DNA from: Guyanagaster necrorhizus
Lineage: Eukaryota > Basidiomycota > Agaricomycetes > Agaricales > Physalacriaceae
DNA length: 64,000 nucleotides
Direction: 5' to 3'
Assembly: GCF_019112545.1 (NCBI RefSeq)
Contig: NW_025064893.1
Span: forward strand, 186,001-250,000
In this document: in pieces, positions 1 through 11,900 of the stretch
How positions within the stretch are numbered: the first letter of the stretch is position 1
How the letters are laid out: each line of letters begins with the position of its first letter
The notes under the pieces: generated by a model
What the model saw: the letters and a program-made list of their open reading frames with translations, nothing else
What the model was told of the DNA's origin: nothing
The model's database searches: none
Translations under genes and position numbers: made by a program

Positions 1-2517
1 GTCTTGGCCTTTTCTTCAAGGTAAGAGGCAGCAAAGGTGACCTTGTTCATATCGGTCCCTAGGTATCCAATATAAACTTCAAAGTATTGCTTGCAGTCAA
101 CCAGGAATTGGTCAATATTGTCTGATGCACTCTTGAAGGGACAGGATTTCTGGAGTAAGTCAGGCTGGCACTGAAGGACAGCTGCATTTTCTAGCAATGC
201 TTCTATCAGATTGGGCCATTGATCGAACAGGGGTCGATTCTATGCAGTGGGCAGTTCTGGAAATGAGTGGAGGGAGTGGTTGTTGGTGACTGGGCTTTCT
301 TTCAGTCCATTGTTTTTTCAGATGATTACTCTGTCTCATATGGTGAACCCTAGGTGGACTGCTTCAGGATCATCTCGTATTGAGGCTTTTCCTGATCTGC
401 TCATTTCTGCTTGGTCAGAGGGTGGTTGTCCCTCAAGAAGGTGGCTGCCTTTATTCATCTAGGGGTTTGGAGGCTTCTCATGCTGCAATGCCAGGGGGCT
501 CAGCTGGTATCAGGTTCTGGTGAACCAGATTGCTGTGCTTCAGATTGATAGGTCCGATGCTTTGGCTTGGCTGCAGATAGTTGGTGCTGTATAAACAGCT
601 TATCTTGGTGGGACAGGTGGGGAGCTCAGCATTGGTTTTAGCTGGTTCTGGGTTTGATATGGAGGCATCAGCTGGAGGGGATCTTCTGGATGCTGTCAGC
701 TGTATTCCTCTCAGGCATACTTTGTCACAGCATACTGTAAAAGTTTTTGTTTTTCAGTATTGTCTGCATATTTATACTTTAGTTCTAAGGGCATTGCCCT
801 CCAGCAGGCATCTCTCCACAAAAAGAGTATCCCTTGCTCATATAGTTCTTGGTATTCCTTTCCCCTTTCTCATTCCATTTCCTCTCTTAGCACTTCTTTG
901 TCAGTATCTTCATCAGCATATTCCATGAATTGTTCAAGCCTGAAGGGGCCCTCACTGTCTTCCTCATCGCCCTCATCTCCACTGTCCTCTTCCTTGAGGG
1001 GGAAACCAATGGGCAGGTTGTAGATGGATGGAACCACCAGCCTGAGAGTCACTGGGGAGCTTGTCATTGACCCTAGTGCTGGGCTCAGTGGCATTCAGGT
1101 CAGATCCAGAGGGTATTTGCTGGACGAGGACAGCTTGGAGCTGACTGTATCATATTCCTCTGCATACTCTTTCTTCCTCCAATTCTCAGCTATAGAGGCC
1201 AAAGTTTTGTTGGAACCCAGAATCAAGAAACTGATGGGTGACTCTACTCTCCAAAAATCAGTGGAGGGCTCAGTTGAAGATGTGAGCATTGTCAGGTACC
1301 CAGAGCCCATAGGCTCTAAGGATAGAGTCAGTGTCAGAGGAGATAGTATCAGTTCTGACAGAGTACTGGAGGGAGGGGGGATGATCGTTTCTTCTAGCCT
1401 GATCTTGTTGGATGGCCTCTTCTCTGTCGATGACACTTCTAGCTGGTCCTGCTCAGGGGTCTGTTTCTGAGTTGGGCTCCTGGAAAGGGGAACCTGAGGT
1501 GTCTGTTTGGAGGTTATAATAGCTAGAGAAAGCCAACTCCAGTCTGATGGCTTCCTCTTGTCATTCTTGTCATCATCTCTGATGATCATACCTGGCTTCC
1601 TCATACTCTTGCTGGGCCTCTGCCCATGTATACTCAGTGAGCTCTTCCTGAGCTCACTCAGCTTCTTCTTCCCAGGCTTGATTCTGCTGCTGCTGCTGTA
1701 CTGTGTCATTATAATTAAAAGAGACTCTGAAGTCTCAGCCTGGGAAAACCCATTGTATGATCTGGTTGTAGGCAATTCTTCTCCTCATGCTGGCAGTCTC
1801 TGCTTCTGGCTGGCTTCTGATGTAGAGGTGATTATAGGGGTCCTCTGCCACAGTGATAGTGAGCTCCACATTTGTGAAATCCTGGTGGGTGCTCCTTCCA
1901 TAGAGGTCATTGAGCTCCAGCCTGCTGATGGATGGGCTTGACTCAGAGGTAGTGTAGAGGGAATGGTGGAGGGAGTTAGAGGTTGTCTGGAGTCTCAAAG
2001 CCACCCAAGCAGTATCAAGGGAGTCCTGAGCACAGTTTCCAATCCCTGAGATATTTGGAGAGGTGGAATGGCTGGAGGTGGGGATGTCTGAAGGGATATT
2101 GTTGGAGATCTCCTCAGGCTCTTGAGTGATATTCATTGTCCAAGGGTTCTGAAATCCTGTGAGAACAGGATCACAGTTTCTGCTGGGTCATCAAGGGGGG
2201 TATCAGGGTCCTTCCTCTTTCTAAAGGCTTCTTGAATCCTGGTTGCTATGCCTGGCTTCTGGTATAGGTCACTCTTGCAGCTGAAAGGACATTCTGACAG
2301 AGGTGGGGATGTCATGGAATGGTAAATCTGGAGTTATGTTTTAGAGAATAGTATGAATTTGCTGGAATGCATGATAGTGCCTGACTATCCAAGCAGTTAC
2401 TGATTGTCATCCATGGCAAAAGGTAATGATGGCTAGAAGCTCTAATAGTGTTCCAATGATAGAAGCTATCAATTCAAAGAAGTCATGGTTAAGATTGGCA
2501 GTGGTTGCTGGTGGCAT
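1..2517 (-). pseudogene. Gag polyprotein remnant (chromovirus copy 1)
   Basis: Gag would package element RNA in cytoplasmic virus-like particles. Translation appears to start at the ATG at 2517-2515, chosen because the same start and downstream wording (FF-L-ASIIG-LL-LL-I) recur in four other copies. Residues about 15-35 form a hydrophobic stretch. A long low-complexity Ser/Pro/Glu-rich linker follows (about 2300-500), then the capsid-like domain near 1-200 with the motif KGASDNIDQFL in degraded form. Stops and frame changes break the reading frame repeatedly, so no intact protein can be made. The zinc knuckle and Pol lie outside the window. Confidence 0.75.
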
Positions 2518-2572
2518 TCAGTTTCTCAGCACAATTGGGCTTGAGAAAGAGAAAGCAAAGCTTCAAGCTAAT

Positions 2573-3042
2573 TGTTAGGCTTAAGCTGCACATGATCAAC
2601 TTTGCATGTGATAAACTAACATGACTTTGTATTCAAGCCTTCTATTAGAGTTCACTTATATATGTAGTTGTTGACTCCCAGTGCTTCAAGACTTTGTGTG
2701 ACTAGCTTGAGAGTAGAATGAGATGGAATAAACTTTAGCTCAAAGCTGGGAATTTACCAGTGAGAGTGAGCCTCTTAAATACAAATGCTAGTCCTGTCTA
2801 AATATACTATCTACTAATTGTGTATTGCTGGGCTCTTTGTGCCCATTGTTCTTGGATGTTACTACTGTACATAAAAGGTTGATTGTGCATTGTCAGGCAA
2901 TGCTGTTGCATCAAAAGACAATGACCAACTTGGCTAGTTGTGATGACTAAGCCTTATCTCATGGCCCTAAGCACTTGTGCTAGCACCCTGACTCAGCATA
3001 AATAGGGGTCGAAAGTTAAGAGAAAAGAGAAAAATCATAACA
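2573..3042 (-). repeat. 5' LTR of chromovirus copy 1
   Basis: A 470-bp repeat in minus orientation. On the top strand it runs from TGTTAGGC to AATCATAACA, so the element strand reads TGTTATGATT...CTAACA. It holds the family marks: a TATA-like stretch, then the element-strand motif AGCTTTGAGCTAAAG about 30-40 bases on. The primer-binding region follows immediately on the element strand. Confidence 0.88.
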
Positions 3043-3281
3043 CTCACTCCTACAATATCAGCAACAAGATTTGATTGGATACAACTAACCTTTATCTTCT
3101 CCAACCAAAATAAAAACTCACTGATAAACACATAGGCCCCTTCCCAATCCTGACAAGAATTGATGCAGCAGCCTATAAAATTCATCTTCCCACCATCTGG
3201 AAAATTCATAATGTCTTCAACAAAACTCTATTAACTCCATACATTACACTGGCATTTCCAAATCAGAAATAACCTCTGCCT
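3043..3281 (+). pseudogene. Integrase C-terminal fragment of an older chromovirus
   Basis: Plus-strand translation gives wording close to the integrase C-terminal region of the other copies (GPFPIL, then a segment like IHNVFNKTLLTPYI). It is bounded on the left by copy 1 and on the right by the LTR at 3282. The chromodomain and polypurine tract seen after this region in other copies are missing here, so the right side is an insertion or deletion junction rather than a natural element end. Confidence 0.7.
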
Positions 3282-3738
3282 TGTTACAATTTTTCTATTT
3301 TCCTTCAACTTTAACTGCTATTTATGCTTAGTCAGAGTGCTTAACCCAGCACTTAGGACTGTAAAACAGGCTTAGTCATTACAACAAGCCTAGTTGGTCA
3401 TTGTCTTTTGATGCAACACTAATGCTTGATGATGCACAAAGAATCTTTGTAGGTAGTAACAATGCTCAAGGACAATGAGTACAACAATGAGCACAGACAC
3501 AATAGGTAGTCATAATTATAGCAGAATGCTCTGTAGTATATAAGTAGGATAGCTCTTGCTAGTATACTGCAGCTTTAAGCTAAAGTTTATCTTTATACTA
3601 CTTCACTCTCAAGCTAATCCTAAGGCCTTGAAGCATCATGATCAATAGTCACATCAGTGAACTCTGACATTCCACTTGAAGTGTGAAGTGATAGCAGTTT
3701 ATCACATGCCTAAGATCACATGCAACTTGGGTCTAACA
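3282..3738 (+). repeat. 5' LTR of chromovirus copy 2
   Basis: TGTTACAATT...GGTCTAACA, 457 bp. A TATA-like box (GTATATAAGTAGG) lies near 3536. About 35 bases on is AGCTTTAAGCTAAAG, the presumed start of the element transcript. Confidence 0.9.
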
Positions 3739-3757
3739 ATTAGCTTGAAGCTTTTGC
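3739..3757 (+). other. Primer-binding region, probably self-primed (copy 2)
   Basis: Directly after the LTR is ATTAGCTTGAAGCTTTTGC. Its core TTAGCTTGAAGCT is the reverse complement of AGCTTCAAGCTAA, the motif just after the TATA box in plus-orientation family LTRs such as those at 14088, 25906 and 34076. The same arrangement occurs at 26072 (+) and, on the minus strand, next to 2573, 17148 and 25289. This matches the Tf1-type mechanism in which the 5' end of the transcript folds back as primer, rather than a host tRNA. Confidence 0.6.
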
Positions 3758-3795
3758 TTCTCTTTCCTTATGCACAATAACTTAGAGGAAACTGA

Positions 3796-6700
3796 ATGTC
3801 ATCTCTTGACTCAAACTCTCCTAACTTTGACCAAGACTTCTTTGATCTCTTAGCTTCTATCATTGGAATGCTATTAGAATTATTGGTGATCATTCAGCTG
3901 TGCCAAGAACACTAATCAATCACTGCTTGGGTAGTTAGACACTATCAGGAATTTCAACACACCAGATGCATTCTATGAAACATAACCTCTGGTCTATCTC
4001 TCCATGACATTCTCTGTATCCTCTGACCCTCCTTTCAGCCTAAGGCAGAAACCATACCTGCAGCCAAGCCTAGTATCTCATATCAGGAAAATATTCAAGA
4101 AAAAACAGAGCACCAATACCTCCCTTGTCTCAGACAACCAGACAGCAGAAACTGAGACAATTGCCTTGTGGGTTTTTGGAACCCATAGGTCCCACCCCCC
4201 ATCTCTAACTATGAGAACAAGGATCTCCCCACAGACTTCTTTAATGACTCACCATTCTCTGACCCTTCTATCACCACACAAGCATCTGGCATTGAAGATC
4301 ATGCTAGAGACTCAATTGATGCCTCTCAGGTGGCTCCAGAACCCCACAGTGTTTCACTGCATACAGGACATGACTCTCTCTATGCAATACCTGCTGGAAC
4401 CCCACCAGCAAGTCTGTCCAGTCATGGAAGCCATGGAGTGGAAAACACCCCATCAGACAGAGAGGATGTCTGACAATGAGGGCTGACAGCCTGGAACCAA
4501 ATTATCTAGAGAATATTCCCAGACTGAGACCTTCAGATCCCATTTGACTATGATGCAGCAGTATGATAACAACAACAGCAGCAAGAAGAATGAGCTTGGG
4601 CTGACTCTGAGCAGGCCCAAAAAGAGCTCACTGAGCATACTAGGGCAGAAGCCCAGTGAGCAGATGAAGAAGAATAAGAAGACAGGAGATGACAACAATG
4701 AGAGTGTGAGTATAAAGCCACTGATATGCAGGCTACATGTCCAGCCCTATAATTTGCAAATTCTGCATAACACACTAGAATATGCTAGTAACTGAGAATC
4801 ATTAGCCAGTAAAGGACTATGGCTGAGGCTCCGAGCTGATAGTCATGCTAGTCACCAATACTAAGTTCAAAAGGGACTTTGTAAAATAACATGGCCTAAG
4901 GATAAAAATCCTAAGTCAGGTTTGAACTTAGAAAAGTTCAGCACCACACCTTGGAAAATACTAAGTCCAAGTTGGACTTAGAAATGGTACCTCAAATGGG
5001 GCCAATTCTACATGCCACTAAGATAAGTATATTCTAAGACAGCTAGAGGTATAATACTATAGCTAGTTGTGGAGTATTGAGTAGAGATAGCATCATCCAG
5101 GAGCAGTAAGAAGTGAGACCCAATGATCTGTGGCTAGCACTATGAGTTTTGACTCAAATGTCTAAGTCAGAATTTCCTAGGTGTCAGGTGACCTAAGGGA
5201 CTTAGAATTGAGAGGAATAGAGTGGATAGGACCGGTTGACCGGGCCTGATCGGGCCTGATCGATCAAGCTACTAAGAATAACTCAGAGGATTAAAACTTT
5301 GAGTAGACAGAAAGGAGTTAGGTACCCACAGGCACTGTAGGCTTAAAATAAGGCTGTGCGGTGGCCAGGCGGGTCTGGGCAAGCCTAGGGGAGTCCAGGA
5401 GTGCTGCCATTCCGGAATAATGGCGTGATTCCGCTTTAAACAGGAGAAATATTATTTTGAATGCTTTATTTATAGATTCTGTACCTGTTGTTGGTGTATA
5501 AAAGAAGGAAATGGGGGGGAAATACAAAGCAAGCGACCCACCCCCGCGTTCAGGCCTTCTAGCCCACTGTAGCTAGTCCCTGGGACAACGGATTTTGAGT
5601 TCTGCTTCGACTTAGTGATTTATTTAAGTTGCTTTGTCACTTAGAAAGAGGATTAGATTGGAATTATAACTATACTTTGGGTTTCGGATTAATTTGGGTT
5701 CCAAACTATAAGGGTTTCGGCATCAGAGTACAAGTTCTTCGGTTTTGAGGACTGCTAGCCAGCCAAGAGTGCAGCTAGTCAAGCCTAAGTGCTTGATAGA
5801 CTTAGTATTTGGGTTTCGGAGTTCATTGGGTTTCGGAATATTCTAAGTTGGTTTGGAGCGCAATTTGGTGTTGATTCTAAGTCCTAATTATACTTAAACA
5901 TTGCTATAAACTACTCTCACGAGTATTGCATCTTTGAAAGCAAGATAGAGTTAAATAACTGTCTTTATTGACTGTTTCTGTGATTTTACTTAAGACTGCA
6001 AGAGTGCTTCTATCGTACTCAAAACAACCGACCTCAACTGTATTTGGTGATTGTGTATTGAGTGGTTAGGTGTTGATGTTTGAGAGGTCATTCCTCATTC
6101 ACTTCTCTTAGTCACTTAGCTGTTACCAAGCACATCACCGCTCACCTTGGGTCTGCCTCCTCTAGCTGATATAGACTCTGAACAGAGTCCACCTGTTCTC
6201 TCTTCTCAGAATCTAGCACCTCAACCAATCCATAGGCAGGACCTTACAGCCCTGTCACCTCCAGCAAAGCTGCAAGAAGAGATAACACTCCCCCTCTTCA
6301 AAGAGATGATGTTCACACCTCTCTTTCTCAAAACTCCACTCCCAACATCATCTCAAATGATGAGTCCATCCTCAGCATCTACAGGTTATGAGTATCTCTC
6401 AATGCCTATATTACTGATCACACTCTCCAGTGATTCTTTGGAAGTTGAGTTGCTGCACAATTCCTCAACCCTGAGTTCTACAGAAACTTCAGAGTCTATA
6501 GTGAGGACATGGCGATGGCATGAGCACATGAAGGCACTAGATATGATGATGAGATTGGAGCCAGTCTCTGAGTCTACCAGCTCAGCTCAGCTAGCAGGAA
6601 TGCTGAGGCAGAGCCCAGTATCCAGTGAAACCAGTTTCTCAGTGACACTCTGACCATTCAAGACAAGCATCTTCAACCAGCCCACTGCTTCTCTTCTCAA

Positions 6701-8454
6701 GAGCAACAGAGACAAGGGGGACAGCCTGAATGAGGATAAAGAGGACACAGGCAGCAGTGAAGACCTCTACCACCTCAAGAACTTTATGAAATATACAGAG
6801 GAGAATGTTGACCAAGAAGTGCTGAGAGAGGAGATATAGAAGGCTAGGCAGGAAGAGTACCAGAGCCTCTACAAGAAAGGGATAATATTTTTTGGTGTGA
6901 TGCCAAATAGCTCATATCACATATAGGACAATTATACATTAATGCTGAACCACTGGAAAGGCAGGAAATTTTACAGTACTCAGCCATAAAATACATGGTT
7001 GACACCTACAGCAGGAGACATCTCAAAGACCAGTTAGCCAATCTGCCAGCTTATAAGTCCAAGTTTAACATTCAACTAATACTATGAATGCCATCCATGA
7101 CACCAAAGTGGACTGTCTACATGGCTTCATCTATCTGAACATATCAAAGCCAATACTCATATACCATGCCATTGATTCAGTCATCAGCAACTCAGCTTTC
7201 TCACTCCCAACCCCAGCCAACCACTCAACTCAAAGGATTCTGCAATCCCTGGACCAGCAAAGGAAGCTGGCTGCTGGAAGAGCAACCCCCTATCTGATGA
7301 GGCCAAAGAAAGTGAGAGCAGCAAAGAACCCATATGAGATGATCCTGAGGCAGTTAAACTAGGGTTTACCATCTGGGATGAGATCATCATCCAAAGAGAA
7401 GCTCCTCCACTAGGGAGCCCAGTAGCCAATGATAACTTTTTACATTCCTTTTCTAGCCCACTGACTGACTAGAGGCATCTGTCCTTTAATGAGTGGCCCA
7501 ACCCAATGGGTGTGCTCCTGAAAAATGCCACCATACTTCAATGCAAGCCTATCCTACTTTGGACACCTCAGCCCTTTAAAGGAGCCTTTGACAACATTGA
7601 CTGGTTCCTCATAGACTGTGAGCAATACTTTGAATTCTATATTGCATATCTGGAAAACAATATGAACAAGGTCATGTTCATGGCCTTGTACCTCAAAGAC
7701 AAAGTGAAAACATGGTGGATATTAATCTCACCAAATTTCTATTCCACTATGCAACAACACCATTCTTTCCCCTCTTGGTCTGTCTTTAAGCAGATGCTTA
7801 ACAATAAGTTCATCAATCTGGCCATCCAAGAAGTCTATAAATCAAAAATCAAGGAGTTCAAGATAGGCAACAAGGTGGTCAGACTATTTTGATGAGCTGG
7901 AATGACTTGCCAAGCTTGCTGGAATTCAGAGAGACATAGCCAATGATAGACAAATGGTCAAAGCCCTCAAATAAAAGGCATCAGCATCTTACATCATGAT
8001 GATCTCAGCCATCAGAAAATTCATACCAAAGAGATATGACAAATGGAAGGAGTGGATCATCAAAATGTACAAGGAATGGCAACAGCAGAAGGTGGAACAG
8101 TCCAACCTCCAGGACTACCAGAAGAATCCATCCTCCACTTCAAAGGGAGGAAGTCAATCTGGAAACTCTAAAACAGGGGGGTCTTTGACTACCAGTACAA
8201 CAAAATATGGCATGCAGAAGACAGGAATCAGCACAACATACACCAGAGCAGAGAAACCAATAGACATTGATTGAATGAAGAAGGAAGGCAAGTGCTTCAA
8301 CTCTGGACAGAAGGGCCACATGGTGAAGAACTGCCCAAAGAAAAAGCAAACCCAAGAAAATATATGGACACAGATTGCAGAGCTCCAGAAGAAAGCTAAG
8401 GAACTCAGCAAGAACACAAAAATCAAAGAGGTAAAAGAGAAGGCCAACCAGTAA
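3796..8454 (+). pseudogene. Gag remnant with damaged zinc knuckle (copy 2)
   Basis: The start at 3796 is supported by alignment with the other copies and is followed by a hydrophobic segment (LLASIIGMLLELLVII). The reading frame is cut by stops and by the long repeat at 4722-6137, then resumes. The capsid-like domain is at about 7500-7990 (KGAFDNIDWFLIDCEQYF). The knuckle at about 8288-8338 reads CFNSGQKGHMVKNC, so the second Cys of the CCHC motif has become Ser. A short Lys/Glu-rich tail follows. Copy 3 keeps an intact knuckle, so this is decay rather than a family trait. Confidence 0.8.
4722..6137 (+). repeat. Long solo-LTR-like repeat, copy A (inserted in Gag)
   Basis: A 1416-bp repeat, TGATATGCAG...AGCACATCA, nearly identical to 11928-13340. 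It has TG...CA termini and a TATA-like box (GTATAAAAGAAGG) near 5497, both typical of an LTR; no internal element is attached. It keeps some CpG sites that copy B has lost. The flanking bases (GCCAC and CCGCT) do not form a clear duplication. Orientation is assigned from the TG...CA and TATA order. It carries many CTTAG/CTAAG words and four GGGTTTCGG motifs. Confidence 0.65.
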
Positions 8455-8929
8455 ATGGTCTTACTGGATCAGCCAAAAAATAGAACAGTATGCAAGCAGT
8501 AGCTGCAGGTCAGACTAATAGTATTCCTGTAGGTACAAATATGTCCACACTATCAGTGCATTTGAATATACCTGATTCTCCTACTACTTGCATACTAGAA
8601 GGACCACCAAAAGAAACTCAATCACCTTCAGGCTGAACAGAGAGAGGCTCCCAACAGATGGCTCAAGCCATTCAACACCAAATAGACATGGTGAGCCATC
8701 AAAGAAGCACCAACAGAGAAAGTGGCCAAGGCTATACTCAAAAATTGGATACACAAAACCAGGGCTGAAGAAGTAATCAACAAAGTGATAGAAGGAATAA
8801 AAAAGGCTGAGAGGTGTTGAGCCCTTGAGTGGCTCAATGAGCTCCAAGGGCCAAAACAATTTATTCAATAAGCAAAAACTCCAGGATGAAACCTAACCAC
8901 CAAGGCCCAGATCAAAGTCCTAACCAACC

Positions 8930-11900
8930 AATCCACTCATGCTTTATCATGGCATTAATCAACAGTGGTTGCACTGGCAGTTCAATAAATTGTGCTTTTG
9001 TCAGCAAGCACAAACTGCCAACCTGAGCCATGGCAGCCTCCATCCCTGTGTATAATGTGGATGGAACCAAAAACCAAGCTGGCTCAATTACTGAATTTGT
9101 TGAACTGCATCTAATGATCAGAGACCATTTGAAATAAATTGACTTGGCCATCACTGACCTAGAAACCAAGAAAGTCTTTCTAGAGCATGACTGGCTAATC
9201 TGACACAATCTACTCATCAACTGGAAGACCAGTCAGATCATCTTTACACAGTGTAAATACTGCAAAATTCTATTTGAATTACTAGATGAAGATCTGGAGG
9301 ATTGCTAGGACAAAGAAATAGAGAATAGAGAAACTATCCTAGCCATTGATATCCAATGGGCCTTACACATCCAAGCTGTGCATCATGCCAACAACCTAGC
9401 AGCCAAGGCTTGTGCTGAAAAGGAGAAACAATTGTTTGAGGACATGGTTTCTGAATGGGCCCAGGACTATCAAGACCTATTTGATAAGGAAAGTTTTGAT
9501 GAGCTACTGGAGCCCAAACCCTGGGACTATGTGATTGAGCTCATCCCCAATGCAAATGCTAATCTTGACTGCAAAATATATCCTCTTGGCAACTATGAAT
9601 AGCAGGAACTTGACAAGTTCCTGGATGATAATCTCTCTAGTAGCTGGATTTAGCCATCAAAGTCTCCCATGGTCTCACCATTCTTCTTTGTCAAAAAGAA
9701 GAATAGCAAACTCTGACTGGTCTAAGATTACTGGAAGCTAAATAAAATGATGATCAAGAATCATTATCCACTTCCATTGATCTCTGAGCTGATGGACAGG
9801 CTCAGGGAGGCCAGGTATTATACCCAGATAGACATATACTGGGAATATAATAATGTACAAATTAAGGAGGAAGACAAGTGGAAGGCAGCATTTCAAACTA
9901 ATTGTGGGCTCTTTGAACCCATGGTTATATTTTTCAGACTCACTAATTCCTCTGTCACCTTTCAATGGATGATGAACAATGTATTCAAGGACCTAATCAC
10001 CACTGGAAAAGTCACTATATACTTGGATGACATCCTCATCATGTCTAAAGATCAAGGAAAACACTGATGGCTAGGCCATCAAGTACTCAAACTGATGAGG
10101 AAACACAAACTTTTCCTCAAGGCAGAGAAATGTGAATTCAAGGTACTCAAAACAGAGTACCTCAGAGTCATCATCAGCAAAAGAAGCATCTGAATGGATT
10201 CCATCAAAGTTGCTGGAGTCACAGAATGGCCAGAACTGACAAAGAAAAAGGAATTGCAATCCTTTTTAGGGTTCATCAACTTCTACCAAAGGTTCATTTG
10301 GGATTATAGCAAAATTGTGTGACCAATGACACAATTGACCAGAAACACTCTATGGATATGGGAGCACTCACAACAGGCTGTATTTAATGATCTTAAACAA
10401 TGGCTGACAGAAGATGTTGTCATTGCTATACCAACACAGAAGGGGAAATTCTGAGTTGAAGCAGACTCAAGCAAAGGGGCAATTGGCACTGTACTTTCCC
10501 AAGAACAAGATGGAAAGTGGTGACTGATTGCATTCCTATCAAAAGCCTTAACAGTAACAGAACAAAACTACAAGATCTATGACAAGGAGCTGCTGGCAAT
10601 AATGCTTGCCCTCAAGGAGTGGTGACATTATCTGATTGGGACAACTCAAATATTTAAGATCTGGACTGATCACCAGAATCTTCAATACTTCTGACAACCT
10701 CAAAAACTCAATCAATAACAGGCTTGCTGGGTGACAGAACTGAGCTGGTACCTGTACACTCTGCACCACAAAGTAAGAACAGCAAACAAGAAGGCTGACC
10801 TCCTTAGTTGATGAGCAGATCATAATCAGAGAAGAAGTGATAATGAAGAAGTAACAATATTGAAGCCTGAACACTTTCAGGCCATGATTATGCTAATAGA
10901 AGAAGAGATCCATGAACAGATCAAAAGTGCCACCAGAGACAACAAGAAGTAGGATCCATGAATTGCCTCATCTCTCAATCACAAGTGAGGAATGATAAAG
11001 AAGAGCAGGGTAATCCAGTATGATAACCAGATCTACATTCTTTGAGATGAAGGACTTCACAGCAAAATTATTGCTACTTGTCATAACCATGCAACTGCAG
11101 GTCACTCAGGCATCATCAAGACCAAGGAATTGGTTCTGAGGGAATACTGGTGGCAAAAATAGATCATGACATTGAATGATACATTAAAGGATGCAAGGTA
11201 TGCCAAAGAGAAAAACCTTCCACTCAGCCTCAAGTGGCACCTCTCTATCCAAATGAAGTCCCACAGGCATCATGGACTCATATCTTCATGGATATGGTAA
11301 TCAGACTACCAGAATACAATGGCTATGATGTGATCATAGTGATTATTGATCACTTCTCTAAAGCAATCATCCCAGTTACATGCTCAACAGAATTAACATC
11401 TGAAGAGTAAGCCAAAATCCTTTATGATGAGATATATGCCAAATATGAAATGCCATAAGTCATTACCTTGAATAGAGACTTACAGTTCATCTCTAAATTC
11501 TTAGATAATCAGTACAAGCTCCTCAACATTTGATGAAATGCTTTGATGGCTTATCATCCACAGACCAATGGTCAGACTGAGCATGTTAATCAAGAAATCA
11601 AAAAATACCTTTGACTCTTTATTAACTATTGCCAAGATGATTGGATTGAATGGTTAGCCCTAGCAATCTTCCAACACAACAATAGAGTCTATTCTGCTAT
11701 AGGCAAAACACTATTCTTTGTTAATCATGATTGACACCCAAATGTATTCTCCACCACCTGCATCCATATGTCAACACCAGCTTCTTTAGATTTCATCTTC
11801 ATACTGTCCAAAATACATAAAGAAATACATGTCACTCTCAAAAAAGTGGCATCCTTCATGAAAAAACAATATGACAAACATTGCACACTACCACACCACT

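Larger units (their letters stand above)
1..3042 (-). mobile_element. Ty3/gypsy chromovirus copy 1 (5' part only; continues beyond the window)
   Basis: Minus-strand LTR retrotransposon, read right to left: 5' LTR (2573-3042), primer-binding region (about 2558-2572), then Gag down to base 1, where the window cuts it inside the capsid-like domain. It belongs to the same family as the copies at 3282, 14258, 17435 and 17586, shown by the shared LTR ends (TGTTA...TAACA), the shared Gag N-terminus and the same capsid wording (KGASDNID type). It interrupts an older plus-strand integrase whose 3' part resumes at 3043. The target duplication cannot be checked because the left end lies outside the window. 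CpG is nearly absent. Confidence 0.85.

Noticed and set aside
2400..2517. Hydrophobic Gag N-terminus as an envelope gene
   Set aside because: It is a single short helix at the 5' end of Gag, not a glycoprotein downstream of Pol.
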